A model generated the notes under the pieces. That model was not told the DNA's origin, ran no database searches, and was given only the letters and a program-made list of their open reading frames with translations. Made by a program: the position numbers and the translations under genes. DNA of 64,000 bases, taken from positions 62,001 to 126,000 of the forward strand of contig NZ_NSLC01000005.1 in NCBI RefSeq assembly GCF_020144925.1, read 5' to 3'. The DNA comes from Afifella sp. IM 167 (GTDB taxonomy: Bacteria; Pseudomonadota; Alphaproteobacteria; Rhizobiales; Afifellaceae). Of this stretch, positions 1 through 9,730 are shown piece after piece (the first letter of the stretch is position 1; the number at the start of each line of letters is the position of its first letter).

Positions 1-2546
1 CCTCGCGCTGCCTCGGCATCACGCTGACGAAGCGCGGCAAGCATCTCGGCGAGGATATCCCGATGGCGGGCGTTCCCGTCCACGCCGCCGACGATTACCT
101 CCAGAAGTTGATTTCCTCGGGTTTCCGCGTTGCGGTCTGCGAGCAGACGGAAGATCCCGCCGAGGCGCGCAAGCGCGGCTCCAAATCGGTCGTCCGCCGC
201 GAAGTGACGCGCCTCGTCACCCCCGGCACGCTGACGGAGGAGACGCTCCTCGATGCAAGGCGCAACAATTTCCTCGCCGCCCTCGTGCGCATTCCCGCTT
301 CCGATGGCGAGCCGGCCTCCCACGCCCTTGCCTGGATCGACATTTCCACCGGCGAGTTCCGCGTCACCAGCCTCGGGCCGGGGGCGCTGGAACGGTGCCT
401 CGCCCGCCTGGAGCCGAGCGAGATCATCCATGCCGACCGGCTTTCGGGCGATGGCGAGCTTGAAGCCGCCGCCCGCCTCGTCGGCGCCACGCTTTCCCCG
501 CTCCCGGCCTCCTTCTTCGAGGCGGCGACGGCCGAAGAGCGCCTGAAGGCCGCCTTCGGCATCGCTTCGCTCGACGGTTTGGGTGCCTTCTCCCGGCCGG
601 AGACCGCGGCCGCCGCGGCCATCCTCTCCTATGTGGAGAAGACGCAGATCGCCGCACGGCCGCCGCTCGCCCCGCTCGCCCGCGAGAGCGAGGGCGCGGC
701 CATGCGCATCGACGCCTCGACCCGCGCCAATCTGGAGCTCTTCAGGACGCTTTCGGGCGAAAAGCGCGGCTCGCTGCTGGCGGCGATCGACCGGACTGTC
801 ACGCCGGCGGGCTCGCGGCTCCTCGCCCAGCGGCTCGCCAGCCCGCTCACCGATCCCGCCGCCGTCAACGAGCGGCTCGCCAGCGTCGCCTTCTTCCTGG
901 AGGCGGAAAATCTGCGTCTTCGCCTGCGTCAGATCCTGGCCGGGGCGCCCGATATCCTGCGTGCCGCCACGCGTTTGAGCCTCGACCGGGGCGGCCCGCG
1001 CGATCTCGCCGCCCTCTCGGGCGGCATCCGCGCGGCCGGCGAGGCGTTCTCACTCCTGCACGGGGCGGAAGCCGCCGCCGGCCCGGAGCTCGCTGGCCTC
1101 CTGACGGCGCTGTCAGAGGCCCCTGCCGATCTTGCGGGGGCGATCGACGCCGCGCTCCAGGACGAGCTGCCGCTCCTGCGCCGCGACGGCGGCTTCGTGC
1201 GCCCCGGCTGCCGCGCCGATCTCGACGAGGCGCGGCTCCTGCGCGACGAGAGCCGGCGCATCATCGCCTCGCTGCAGCGCGAATATGCCGAAGCCACCGG
1301 CGTCAAGGCGCTGAAGATCCGCCACAACAACGTGCTCGGCTATTTCGTCGAGGTGGGCCAGAACCACGCCGGCCCGCTGCAGAGGGAGGATTCGGGCTTC
1401 ATTCACCGACAGACGCTGGCGAGCGCCATGCGTTTTTCGACGCCCCGCCTCGGCGAGCTGGAGCGCGAGATTTCCTCCGCGGGCGAGCGGGCGCTGGCCA
1501 TCGAGCTGGAGGTCTTTGCCGATCTCTGCGCTCGCTGCGCCGGCGCCGAGACGGCGATCCGCCGCGTGGCCGAGGCGCTCGCCGCCCTCGACGTCGCCGC
1601 TGGTTTCGCCGAGCTCGCCGCGCTCGAGAACTACGCCCGGCCGCATGTCGACGCCTCGCTTTCCTTCCAGATCGAGGACGGCCGCCATCCGGTGGTCGAG
1701 CAGGTGCTCCGCGCCGCGGGCGAGAGTTTCGTCGGCAATGCCTGCGCGCTCGGTACGCAGAGCGACGAAAAGGGCCGCCTCTGGCTTGTCACCGGCCCCA
1801 ATATGGCCGGCAAGTCGACGTTTCTGCGCCAGAACGCGCTGATCGCCATCCTTGCCCAGGTTGGCGCCTACGTGCCGGCCAGGAGCGCCCGCATCGGCGT
1901 CGTCGACGCGCTCTTTTCGCGCGTCGGCGCGGCGGACGACCTCGCCCGCGGCCGCTCCACCTTCATGGTGGAGATGATCGAGACCGCGGCGATCCTGAAC
2001 CAGGCGGGGCCGGCGGCCCTCGTCATCCTCGATGAGATCGGCCGCGGCACGGCGACCTTCGACGGGCTTTCCATCGCCTGGGCGGCGGTCGAGCACCTGC
2101 ACGAGAAGAACGCCTGCCGCACGCTCTTTGCCACCCACTATCACGAGCTGACGGCGCTTTCCGGCAAGCTGGCCCGGCTCGACAACGCCACCATGCGGGT
2201 AAAGGAATGGAAGGGAGACGTCGTCTTCCTGCACGAAGTCGTGCCCGGCGCTGCCGATCGTTCCTACGGCATCCAGGTGGCCAAGCTCGCCGGCCTGCCC
2301 GCGCCGGTGATCGCGCGCGCCCGCACCATCCTCGACCGGCTCGAGGCGGCCGACCGGCGCAAGAGCCCGGCCGAGCTTCTCGGCGAACTGCCGCTCTTTG
2401 CCGCAAGGCCGGAGCCCGCCGCGCCGCAGGAGGAAGCTGCGCTATCTATGCTGGATACGCTCGATCCGGATGGGCTCAGCCCGCGTCAGGCACTCGATGC
2501 CTTGTTTGAATTGAAACGCCTGCGCCGTTCCGGCAAGAGTTCCTGA
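1..2546 (+). CDS. mutS: DNA mismatch repair ATPase MutS (5' end outside window)
   Basis: MutS binds mispaired or looped DNA and couples ATP hydrolysis to recruitment of the repair machinery. The frame is already open at base 3 and ends with TGA at 2544-2546. The ATG at 61-65 is internal, because the codons before it ([10 protein letters not shown]) already read as conserved MutS domain I. The mismatch-contacting Phe-x-Glu motif is therefore outside the window. Visible hallmarks are Walker [11 protein letters not shown] at 1791-1820, Walker B plus signature [11 protein letters not shown] at 2019-2051, and the THYHEL switch motif near 2140. glnD follows after only 26 bases on the same strand, which suggests cotranscription. 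The family assignment is secure. Confidence 0.97.
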   Translation, partial: SRCLGITLTKRGKHLGEDIPMAGVPVHAADDYLQKLISSGFRVAVCEQTEDPAEARKRGSKSVVRREVTRLVTPGTLTEETLLDARRNNFLAALVRIPASDGEPASHALAWIDISTGEFRVTSLGPGALERCLARLEPSEIIHADRLSGDGELEAAARLVGATLSPLPASFFEAATAEERLKAAFGIASLDGLGAFSRPETAAAAAILSYVEKTQIAARPPLAPLARESEGAAMRIDASTRANLELFRTLSGEKRGSLLAAIDRTVTPAGSRLLAQRLASPLTDPAAVNERLASVAFFLEAENLRLRLRQILAGAPDILRAATRLSLDRGGPRDLAALSGGIRAAGEAFSLLHGAEAAAGPELAGLLTALSEAPADLAGAIDAALQDELPLLRRDGGFVRPGCRADLDEARLLRDESRRIIASLQREYAEATGVKALKIRHNNVLGYFVEVGQNHAGPLQREDSGFIHRQTLASAMRFSTPRLGELEREISSAGERALAIELEVFADLCARCAGAETAIRRVAEALAALDVAAGFAELAALENYARPHVDASLSFQIEDGRHPVVEQVLRAAGESFVGNACALGTQSDEKGRLWLVTGPNMAGKSTFLRQNALIAILAQVGAYVPARSARIGVVDALFSRVGAADDLARGRSTFMVEMIETAAILNQAGPAALVILDEIGRGTATFDGLSIAWAAVEHLHEKNACRTLFATHYHELTALSGKLARLDNATMRVKEWKGDVVFLHEVVPGAADRSYGIQVAKLAGLPAPVIARARTILDRLEAADRRKSPAELLGELPLFAARPEPAAPQEEAALSMLDTLDPDGLSPRQALDALFELKRLRRSGKSS

Positions 2547-2572
2547 CAGGACGCGATTCTCCAGAGAAATCC

Positions 2573-5353
2573 TTGGCTTCAACCCGCATTTCAGACCTTC
2601 CAGTCGATCCCGAGCGTCTCCAGGGCCTGTTCGCCGAGGTTGCCGCCGAAGCCGATCCCGGCAGCGCCGGCCCGCGCGGCCGCCTCTTGTCCGGCCTGAA
2701 GGAGATCCTGAAGGAAGGAAAGGCCACCGTTCGCGCCGATCTCAAGGCCGACGGCAAGGGGACGCGCGCCGCCGAGCGCCTTTCCGCCCTCTTCGACACG
2801 GTCATCGTCTCGCTCTTCGATCTCGGAGGGAAGATCTACCGCGCCGACAATCCCTCTTCGGCGGAGCGGCTCTCCATGGCCGCGGTCGGCGGCTACGGCC
2901 GCGGCACGCTCGCGCCCGGCTCCGACATCGATCTTCTCTTCCTGTTTCCCTACAAGGCGACGCCCTGGTCGGAAAGCATCACCGAGTTCGTCCTCTACAT
3001 GCTGTGGGATCTCGGCGTGAAGGTCGGTCACGGCACGCGCACGGTGAACGAATCGATCCGCATGTCCCGCCAGGACATGACGGTGCGCACGGCGATGCTG
3101 GAGGCGCGCTTTCTGTGCGGCGACGAGGATCTCTTCGCCGAATTCCAGCAGCGCTTCGACAAGGATGTCGTCGCCGGAACGGCGCCCCAGTTCATCGCCT
3201 CCAAGCTTGCTGAGCGCGATTCCCGCCACGCCCGCATCGGCGGCTCGCGCTATCTCGTCGAGCCGCAGGTCAAGGAAGGCAAGGGCGGTCAGCGCGACCT
3301 GCAGACCCTCTACTGGATCGCCAAATACGCCTATCGCAGCGCCTCGGGCGGCGAGGCGCTGGTCGACGCGGGGCTTCTGACGCGCGCCGAATACCGGCTC
3401 TTCCGCCGCTGCGACGATTTCCTCTGGGCGGTGCGCTGCCATCTGCATTTCATCACCGGCCGGGCGGAGGAGCGTCTTTCCTTCGACCTGCAGCGCGAGC
3501 TCGCCCGCGAGCTCGGCTACCAGCGCCATCCTGGCCTGAGGGCCGTCGAGCGCTTCATGAAGCACTATTTCTGGGTGGCCAAGAACGTCGGCGACCTGAC
3601 GCGCATCGTCTGTGCGGCGCTGGAGGAGCGCCAGCAGAAGAAGGAGGCGCGCCTCAACCGGCTCCTGCGCTCCATCACCTCGCGTCGCCACACGCCGGAG
3701 GCGACGGAGGATTTCTACGTCGAGAACAACCGCCTCCACCAGATCGACGACGAGGTCTTCGAGCGCGATCCGGTCAACCTCATCCGCGTCTTTTTCCTCG
3801 CCGCGCAGGGAAGCCATGCCTTCCATCCCGATACGCTGCGTCTCGTCACCAAGTCGCTGAAGCTGATCGACCGCAAGCTTCAGAACGACGAGGAGGCCAA
3901 CCGGCTCTTCCTCAAAGTGCTGTGCTCGGGCGACAACACCGAGGTGGTGCTGCGCCAGATGAACGAGACCGGCGTCCTCGGCCGCTTCATCCCGGAATTC
4001 GGTCGCATCGTCTCCATGATGCAGTTCAACATGTACCACCACTACACGGTGGACGAGCATCTCATCCGCACCGTCGGCACGCTGGCGGCGCTCGATTCCG
4101 GCCGCCTGGCCGACGAGCTGCCGCTCTCGGCCGAGCTGATGCCCGAATTTCGCGACAAGACCATCCTCTATGTCGCCCTGCTTTTGCACGACATCGCCAA
4201 GGGAAAGCCGGAGGACCATTCGGTCGCCGGCGCCCGCATCGCCAGGCGGCTATGCCCGCGCTTCGGCATGACGCCGCAGCAGACCGAAACCGTCTCCTGG
4301 CTGGTGCGCGAGCATCTGACCATGTCGATCACCGCCCAGTCGCGCGACCTCGCCGACCGTCGCACCATCCTCGATTTCGCCAAGGTGGTGCAGACGGTGG
4401 AGCGGCTGAAGCTCCTGCTCATCGTCACCGTCTGCGACATCCGCGCCGTCGGCCCGGGGGTGTGGAACGGCTGGAAGGGCCAGCTCCTGCGCGCCCTCTA
4501 CCACGAGACCGAGCTCATCCTGACGGGCGGCCATTCCCGCGTGGCGCGCAAGGAGCGCATCGCCGGCGCCCGCCAGGAGCTCGCCGAGCATCTGCCCGAC
4601 TGGTCGCCGCAGGAGCGCCAGGCGCTCCTCGACCTCCATTATCCGGCCTATTGGCTGCGCACGGCGCTGGAAGACCAGATCCGCCATGCGCGCTTCCTGC
4701 GCCGGGCGGGCGAGCAGGGCCTCGCCTTCGCCCACGAGGTCAAGGTGCGCGAATTTGCCGGCGTGACGGAAATCTGCATCCTGGCGCCCGACCATCCCCG
4801 GCTCCTGTCCGTCATGGCGGGCGCCTGCGCGGCGACGGGGGCCAACATCGTGGACGCCCAGATCTTCACCACCACCGACGGGCGGGCGCTCGATACCATC
4901 GTCATCGGCCGCGAATTCGATATCGATGCCGACGAGGAGCGGCGCGCCGAGCGCATCGCCAGGATCATCGAGCAGGCGCTTCAGGGCGAGGCGCGCCTGC
5001 CCGACATGCTCGCCAAGCGCCGCCAGGGTCCCTCCAAGCGCGATGCCTTCTCCATCGAGCCGGACATCCGCATCGACAACAACCTGTCGGACCGCTTCAC
5101 CGTGGTGGAGATCGCCTGCCTCGATCGCATCGGTCTCCTCTACGATCTGACGCGGGTCATCGCCGACCTCAATCTCGACATCGCCTCGGCCCATATCGCC
5201 ACCTTCGGCGAGCGCGCCGTCGACACCTTCTATGTGACCGATCTTCTCGGCCACAAGATCACCGCCGAGGCGCGCCAGAAGCGCATCCGCGAGCAGCTGA
5301 TCGAGGCGATAGGCGGGGCAAGCACCGCAAAACCCGCTCTGGCGCGCGCATGA
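2573..5353 (+). CDS. glnD: PII uridylyltransferase / uridylyl-removing enzyme GlnD
   Basis: GlnD senses glutamine and adds or removes UMP on PII proteins, so it is the top sensor of the nitrogen cascade. At 926 residues it has the usual rhizobial length. Seen in order: nucleotidyltransferase motif GGYGRGTLAPGSDIDLL (about residues 105-121), the HD hydrolase motif LLHDIAKGKPEDHS (about 537-550), and two C-terminal ACT glutamine-sensing domains beginning about residues 733 and 845. The start chosen is TTG at 2573. No in-frame ATG lies between the mutS stop and this codon, and a weak purine stretch (GAGAAA) lies just upstream. The neighbours mutS and murJ match the rhizobial order. Confidence 0.96.
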   Translation: MASTRISDLPVDPERLQGLFAEVAAEADPGSAGPRGRLLSGLKEILKEGKATVRADLKADGKGTRAAERLSALFDTVIVSLFDLGGKIYRADNPSSAERLSMAAVGGYGRGTLAPGSDIDLLFLFPYKATPWSESITEFVLYMLWDLGVKVGHGTRTVNESIRMSRQDMTVRTAMLEARFLCGDEDLFAEFQQRFDKDVVAGTAPQFIASKLAERDSRHARIGGSRYLVEPQVKEGKGGQRDLQTLYWIAKYAYRSASGGEALVDAGLLTRAEYRLFRRCDDFLWAVRCHLHFITGRAEERLSFDLQRELARELGYQRHPGLRAVERFMKHYFWVAKNVGDLTRIVCAALEERQQKKEARLNRLLRSITSRRHTPEATEDFYVENNRLHQIDDEVFERDPVNLIRVFFLAAQGSHAFHPDTLRLVTKSLKLIDRKLQNDEEANRLFLKVLCSGDNTEVVLRQMNETGVLGRFIPEFGRIVSMMQFNMYHHYTVDEHLIRTVGTLAALDSGRLADELPLSAELMPEFRDKTILYVALLLHDIAKGKPEDHSVAGARIARRLCPRFGMTPQQTETVSWLVREHLTMSITAQSRDLADRRTILDFAKVVQTVERLKLLLIVTVCDIRAVGPGVWNGWKGQLLRALYHETELILTGGHSRVARKERIAGARQELAEHLPDWSPQERQALLDLHYPAYWLRTALEDQIRHARFLRRAGEQGLAFAHEVKVREFAGVTEICILAPDHPRLLSVMAGACAATGANIVDAQIFTTTDGRALDTIVIGREFDIDADEERRAERIARIIEQALQGEARLPDMLAKRRQGPSKRDAFSIEPDIRIDNNLSDRFTVVEIACLDRIGLLYDLTRVIADLNLDIASAHIATFGERAVDTFYVTDLLGHKITAEARQKRIREQLIEAIGGASTAKPALARA

Positions 5354-5441
5354 TCCAGATCCGCCGGGAAATGGGCATGCGCGTCCCCGCGGCCCACGCC
5401 CCTGTGTCCGCCCCCGTCTTCCAAAAAAAGGGCGGCGCCGC

Positions 5442-7016
5442 ATGAGCCTTGTGAAGAAATTCCTCTCCGTCGGCGGCGCCACGCTCGCCAGCCGCGTCCT
5501 CGGCTTTGCCCGCGAGATGATGATCGCCGCCACGCTCGGCGCCGGGCCGGTGGCGGACGCCTTCTACGCCGCTTTCCGCTTCCCCAATCTCTTTCGACGC
5601 CTCTTCGCCGAGGGCGCCTTCAACTACGCCTTCGTGCCGCTCTATTCGCGCCGCCTGGAGGGCGACGGCGAGGAGGCGGCCCGCCGTTTCGCCGAGGACG
5701 TGCTGGCCGTCCTCCTCCTCACGCTCCTGGCGCTGACCGGCCTCGTCATGGTGGCGACGCCCTTCATCGTCACCGTCCTCGCCCCGGGCTTTCGCGAGGA
5801 TCCGGTCAAGTTCGCGCTCACCATCGACCTCTTCCGGATCATGTTCCCCTACCTGGTCCTGATGTCGCTGACGGCGATGATCACCGGCGTCCTCAATGCC
5901 CACCGCCGCTTCTTCATCCCGGCTCTCGCCCCGGTCCTGCTCAACGTCACCACCATCGGCGCGCTCGGCGCCACCCTGTGGTACGGCATGGAAGGCGAGG
6001 AGGTCGGCCGTGTCCTTTCCTGGTCGGTGCTCGCCGCCGGCATCCTGCAGCTCGCCATGGTCGTCCTCGCCGCCCGCGCGATCGGCTTTTCCATCCGCTT
6101 GCGCCGCCCGCGCCTGACGCCGGGCGTGAAGCGCCTCCTCTGGCTTGCCGCGCCGGCCGCCGCCACCGGCGGCATCACCCAGATCAACCTCTTCATCGGC
6201 CAGATCATCGCCTCCACCAAGGCAGGCGCCATCTCCATCCTGCAATATGCAGACCGGCTCTATCAGCTCCCCCTCGGCGTCGTCGGCATCGCCATCGGCG
6301 TCGTCCTCTTGCCGGAGCTCTCCCGCACCCTGAAGGCGGAGCATTTCCGCGAGGCGACGCATGTGCAGAACCGGGCGCTGGAATTCGCCCTCTTTCTCAC
6401 TTTGCCGGCCGCCGCGGCGCTGATCGCCATTCCGGAGACGCTCGTCTCCGTCCTTTTCGAGCGCGGCGCCTTCGCGCCGGAAACGGCCGAGGCGACGGCG
6501 CGGGCCCTGCGCGTCTTCGGCTTCGGCCTTCCCGCCTTCGTCCTCGTCAAGGTCTTCAACCCCGGCTATTTCGCCCGCGAGGATACCAAGACGCCGATGA
6601 AGTTCTCGGCGATCGCGGTGGCCGTCAACGTCACCCTGGCGCTCAGCCTCTTTCCCATCTTCGCCGAGGCGGGCATCGCCGCCGCCGAGGCCGTTGCCGG
6701 CTGGACCAACATCGTCCTGCTTCTGACGACTTTGCGCCGCCGCGGCCACTGGACGGTCGACGGCATTGTCATGAAGCGCGGCCCGCGCATCCTCGCCGCC
6801 TCGCTCTTCCTCGGTGCGGTCCTTTATGCCGGCGCCTGGTGGCTCGCCCCCTTCATGCAGCCGGGTGAGCCCTTCCTCATTCGCTTCGGCGTGCTTTTCG
6901 GCCTCTGCGCCGCCGCCGGCATTGTCTATTTCGCCTTCGCCCATCTGATCGGCGCCTCGGATCGGAAGAACCTCGCCGCTCTCCTGCGCCGCCGCCCGGC
7001 CGGCGGTTCCCAGTAA
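5442..7016 (+). CDS. murJ: Lipid II flippase MurJ
   Basis: MurJ flips the peptidoglycan precursor lipid II across the inner membrane. The protein has 524 residues, the normal family length, and is almost entirely alternating hydrophobic segments consistent with about 14 membrane helices. The N-terminus (LASRVLGFAREMMIAATLG) is the typical MurJ/MviN beginning with the conserved SRxxGFxR motif. The ATG at 5442 has no strong ribosome-binding site. The 88-base gap after glnD contains a short A-run but no convincing terminator, so cotranscription with glnD is likely. MurJ is an essential cell-wall protein in most proteobacteria. Confidence 0.96.
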   Translation: MSLVKKFLSVGGATLASRVLGFAREMMIAATLGAGPVADAFYAAFRFPNLFRRLFAEGAFNYAFVPLYSRRLEGDGEEAARRFAEDVLAVLLLTLLALTGLVMVATPFIVTVLAPGFREDPVKFALTIDLFRIMFPYLVLMSLTAMITGVLNAHRRFFIPALAPVLLNVTTIGALGATLWYGMEGEEVGRVLSWSVLAAGILQLAMVVLAARAIGFSIRLRRPRLTPGVKRLLWLAAPAAATGGITQINLFIGQIIASTKAGAISILQYADRLYQLPLGVVGIAIGVVLLPELSRTLKAEHFREATHVQNRALEFALFLTLPAAAALIAIPETLVSVLFERGAFAPETAEATARALRVFGFGLPAFVLVKVFNPGYFAREDTKTPMKFSAIAVAVNVTLALSLFPIFAEAGIAAAEAVAGWTNIVLLLTTLRRRGHWTVDGIVMKRGPRILAASLFLGAVLYAGAWWLAPFMQPGEPFLIRFGVLFGLCAAAGIVYFAFAHLIGASDRKNLAALLRRRPAGGSQ

Positions 7017-7118
7017 GCGCCCGCCTCTCCGGCCCGCGGCAGCGCCGGCCTTGCGCGGGGGCGGGCGATTGGCCATAAGGCGCGCCGGCACAGCCAAATT
7101 CCCGCCCCGGATCCCGAC

Positions 7119-8162
7119 ATGACCAAATTCCCAGAGCGCGTCTTCTCCGGCATGCAGCCGACGCATTCCCTGCATCTCGGCAATTATCTCGGCGCCATGA
7201 TCAACTGGGTGAAGATGCAGGAGACGCACGACTGCATCTATTGCGTCGTCGACATGCACGCCCTCACCGTCTGGCAGGAGCCCGAGGAGCTGGTTTCCAA
7301 CAGCCGCGAACTGGCCGCCGCCTATATCGCCTGCGGCGTCGATCCCGAGCGCTCGGTCATCTTCAACCAGTCCGCCGTCTCCGCCCATGCCGAGCTCGCC
7401 TGGGTGTTCAACTGCGTCGCCCGCATGGGCTGGCTGAGCCGCATGACGCAGTTCAAGGAAAAGGCCGGCAAGGACCGCGAGAACGCCTCCGTCGGCCTCT
7501 TCGCATATCCGACGCTGATGGCGGCCGACATCCTCGCCTATCGGGCGACGCACGTGCCGGTCGGCGAGGACCAGAAGCAGCATCTGGAGCTGGCGCGCGA
7601 CATCGCCCAGAAGTTCAACAACGACTATTCCGCCTCCATTGCCGCGCATGGCCATGGCGAGGCCTACTTCCCGCTGCCGGAGCCCTTCATCACCGGCCCG
7701 GCGACGCGCGTCATGAGCCTTCGCGACGGCACGAAAAAGATGTCGAAATCGGAGGCCTCCGATCTGTCGCGCATCAACATGACCGACGATGCCGACGCCA
7801 TCGCCCAGAAGTTCCGCAAGGCGCGCACCGATCCCGAGCCCCTTCCCTCCGAGGTCGAGGGGTTGAAGGAGCGGGCCGAGGCCGACAATCTCGTCGGCAT
7901 TTTCGCCGCCCTCAGGGACACCACCAAGGCGGATGTCCTTGCCGAATACGGCGGCCGCGGCTTTGCCGAGTTCAAGCCGGTCCTCGCCGAGCTGGCAGTC
8001 GAGCGCCTGTCGCCGATCGCCGCCGAGATGCGCCGCCTTCTCGCCGATCCGGCGGAGATCGACGCCGTTCTCGCCCGCGGCGCCGATCGGGCGCGCGAAA
8101 TTGCCGGGCCGATCATCGACGAGGTCAAGGACATCGTTGGTTTCCTGCGGCCGGGGCACTAG
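7119..8162 (+). CDS. trpS: Tryptophanyl-tRNA synthetase
   Basis: This class I aminoacyl-tRNA synthetase charges tRNA-Trp. It has 347 residues, the usual length of bacterial TrpS. The HIGH-like motif is seen in [16 protein letters not shown] near the N-terminus, and the KMSKS loop is present at about residues 207-211. The DxQxxH-type tryptophan-pocket region is [15 protein letters not shown]. It follows murJ by 102 bases, a GC-rich gap with inverted repeats but no T-run. The universal stress protein gene starts 38 bases downstream on the same strand. Confidence 0.97.
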   Translation: MTKFPERVFSGMQPTHSLHLGNYLGAMINWVKMQETHDCIYCVVDMHALTVWQEPEELVSNSRELAAAYIACGVDPERSVIFNQSAVSAHAELAWVFNCVARMGWLSRMTQFKEKAGKDRENASVGLFAYPTLMAADILAYRATHVPVGEDQKQHLELARDIAQKFNNDYSASIAAHGHGEAYFPLPEPFITGPATRVMSLRDGTKKMSKSEASDLSRINMTDDADAIAQKFRKARTDPEPLPSEVEGLKERAEADNLVGIFAALRDTTKADVLAEYGGRGFAEFKPVLAELAVERLSPIAAEMRRLLADPAEIDAVLARGADRAREIAGPIIDEVKDIVGFLRPGH

Positions 8163-8200
8163 CGCTTGCTGGCGGGCGAAGCAGATGGCAGCATGAGGAC

Positions 8201-8695
8201 ATGATGCGGCCAAGACGCGCACGCGCCGAGGGGCACAAGCGCAAATTCCTCGTGGTGATCGACGACACGCCGGAATGCGTGCGGGCGCTGCGCTATGCCG
8301 CCAAGCGTGCCGAGCGCACCAACGGCGCCGTGGTCCTGCTTTTCGTCACCGAGCCGAGCGACTTCCAGCACTGGCTCGGGGTGGAAGAGGTGATGCGCGC
8401 CGAGGCGATGGAGGAGGCGGAGAATATCCTCTCCCGCTTTGCCGCACGCATGAGCGAGATGTCGAACATCGAGCCGGAGCTCGTCATCCGCGAGGGCAAG
8501 CGCGCCGAGGAGATCCGCCAGCTCATCGAGGAGGACGAGGACGTCGCCATACTCGTCCTTGCCGCCAGCGGCGGCACCGAAGGGCCGGGCCCGCTCGTCA
8601 CCTCCATCGCCCAGAAGGGGGCGGGCGCCTTCCCGATCCCGGTCACCATCGTTCCGGAGACCCTCACCGACGAGATCATGGACGAGATCGTCTAG
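8201..8695 (+). CDS. Universal stress protein (UspA family)
   Basis: This is a single-domain Usp of about 164 residues, probably a cytoplasmic stress-related nucleotide-binding protein whose exact role is not known. The first beta strand FLVVIDDTPECVRALRYA and the C-terminal strand ending PVTIVPE are typical. The usual ATP-binding G-x2-G-x9-G(S/T) loop is only loosely represented by GGTEGPGPLVTSIAQKG. Two tandem ATG codons (8201 and 8204) are possible starts; the GAGG at 8195-8198 is better placed for the second. The frame is open further upstream inside trpS, but no Usp-like sequence is encoded there. The trpS-usp pairing is common in Hyphomicrobiales. Confidence 0.88.
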   Translation: MMRPRRARAEGHKRKFLVVIDDTPECVRALRYAAKRAERTNGAVVLLFVTEPSDFQHWLGVEEVMRAEAMEEAENILSRFAARMSEMSNIEPELVIREGKRAEEIRQLIEEDEDVAILVLAASGGTEGPGPLVTSIAQKGAGAFPIPVTIVPETLTDEIMDEIV

Positions 8696-8746
8696 GCTGG
8701 GTGGCAGGCAGTTTTCCGGCGGCTTTGGCGCAAGAGCCGATGGCGC

Positions 8747-8777
8747 TTGACTTCGAGCGCGCTCGAAGTCCTAGCCT
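8747..8777 (+). promoter_or_regulatory. MerR-type promoter with overlapping palindromic operator
   Basis: A -35 box TTGACT (8747-8752) and a -10 box TAGCCT (8772-8777) are separated by 19 bases. That over-long spacer is the hallmark of promoters activated by MerR regulators, which untwist the DNA. A perfect 22-bp palindrome (8749-8770, half-site GACTTCGAGCG) fills the spacer. The merR gene starts 27 bases after the -10 box, so the regulator very probably controls its own operon. The site is seen directly; its use is inferred from the family. Confidence 0.88.
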
Positions 8778-8804
8778 GCGAAGCGTCGTGACGAGAAAAA
8801 GCCC

Positions 8805-9230
8805 ATGAAGATCGGTGAACTGGCGAGGCGCTCGGGCCTGAGCGCCCATACGATCCGCTATTATGAAAGGATCGGTCTCCTTCCCCCCGCGGGACGGGGA
8901 GCCTCCGGCCAGCGCGACTACGACGCCTCGATCCTTGTCTGGATCGCGTTTCTGGAGCGTCTCAAGGCGACGGGAATGCCGATCCGCGAAAGGCTGCGCT
9001 ACGCGGCTCTGCGCGAGCGGGGCGGCGGCACCGAAGACGAGCGCAGCGCGCTTCTTGAGCGCCACCGCGATCGTGTGCGGGCCCATATTTGCGAGCTTCA
9101 GGCCTCTCTTCTCGTCCTCGATCACAAGATCGCCGGCTATTCCGCCGGCAAGGAGAGGACCAGGCAACATGACGCAGAAGCAGAATTTCGCAGAGAGCCG
9201 GCTGGATCGCGGAAGGCGGGCACTCGCTGA
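8805..9230 (+). CDS. MerR-family transcriptional regulator
   Basis: This 141-residue DNA-binding regulator has the N-terminal winged helix of MerR proteins (MKIGELARRSGLSAHTIRYYERIGLL, shown here as MKIGELARRSG and HTIRYYERIGLL) followed by a coiled dimerisation helix (about residues 78-115). There is one cysteine, near residue 96, and no metal-binding cysteine cluster. It therefore resembles NmlR/AdhR-type MerR proteins that respond to electrophiles rather than metal sensors. It sits directly behind its own operator-like promoter, and its 3' end overlaps the next gene by 62 bases, indicating a two-gene operon. The inducer is unknown. Confidence 0.9.
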   Translation: MKIGELARRSGLSAHTIRYYERIGLLPPAGRGASGQRDYDASILVWIAFLERLKATGMPIRERLRYAALRERGGGTEDERSALLERHRDRVRAHICELQASLLVLDHKIAGYSAGKERTRQHDAEAEFRREPAGSRKAGTR

Positions 9231-9576
9231 GATCGACGGCGAGGGCGGCGAGAAGGTCGTCGCCTCCCTGGCCGATATCGCCCCGGACTTCGCCACCTAT
9301 CTTCTGGAATTCCCTTTCGGCGACATCTACTGCCGGGAAGGGCTCGCCCTGCGCGACCGCGAGATCGCGACCATCGCGGCGCTGACGGCCATGGGCACCG
9401 CACAGCCGCAGCTGAAGGTCCACATCGCGGCCGGTCTCAATGTCGGCCTGGAGCGCGAGGAGATCGTCGAGATCATCATGCAGATGGCCGTCTATGCCGG
9501 CTTCCCGGCAGCCCTCAACGGCCTTTCTGCGGCGCGGGAAGTCTTTGCCGGACATGCAAAAGAGGCTTCCACATAG
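9169..9576 (+). CDS. Carboxymuconolactone decarboxylase family protein
   Basis: A 135-residue all-helical protein of the CMD/AhpD superfamily. The stretch RDREIATIAALTAMG followed by KVHIAAGLNVG and the C-terminal PAALNGL are typical of the gamma-carboxymuconolactone decarboxylase branch. The AhpD Cys-x-x-Cys pair is absent, so a peroxidase role is unlikely. The ATG at 9169 is preceded by AGGAGAGG and lies inside the merR reading frame (62-base overlap), so translation of the two genes is probably coupled. The substrate is unknown. In similar MerR-CMD pairs the CMD protein is thought to handle reactive small molecules, but that is only an inference here. Confidence 0.85.
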   Translation: MTQKQNFAESRLDRGRRALAEIDGEGGEKVVASLADIAPDFATYLLEFPFGDIYCREGLALRDREIATIAALTAMGTAQPQLKVHIAAGLNVGLEREEIVEIIMQMAVYAGFPAALNGLSAAREVFAGHAKEAST

Positions 9577-9730
9577 GCGGCGGTCCCGTTTCGTTCGCGG
9601 GCTTTCCCTACCGGAAGAATAAAATAGGAACAAAGGCAAAGCCCGCAGGAAGCCGCCATTCCGGGGGCCTCCCGGAGGGCACTTTCCACAGGTTGCTCAC
9701 ACCCCCTTCATCGGGGTCTCGGTATTCTAC

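Noticed and set aside
5259-8222. Very long open frame (about 987 codons) on the minus strand opposite murJ and trpS
   Set aside because: GC-rich codon bias creates long antisense frames. The translation is low-complexity (Gly/Arg/Asp/Glu-rich), has no domain, and the plus strand holds clear genes.
9577-9730. Possible tRNA or small RNA in the gap between the CMD gene and pheT
   Set aside because: The gap has short GC inverted repeats but no cloverleaf, no tRNA T-loop sequence and no clear terminator.
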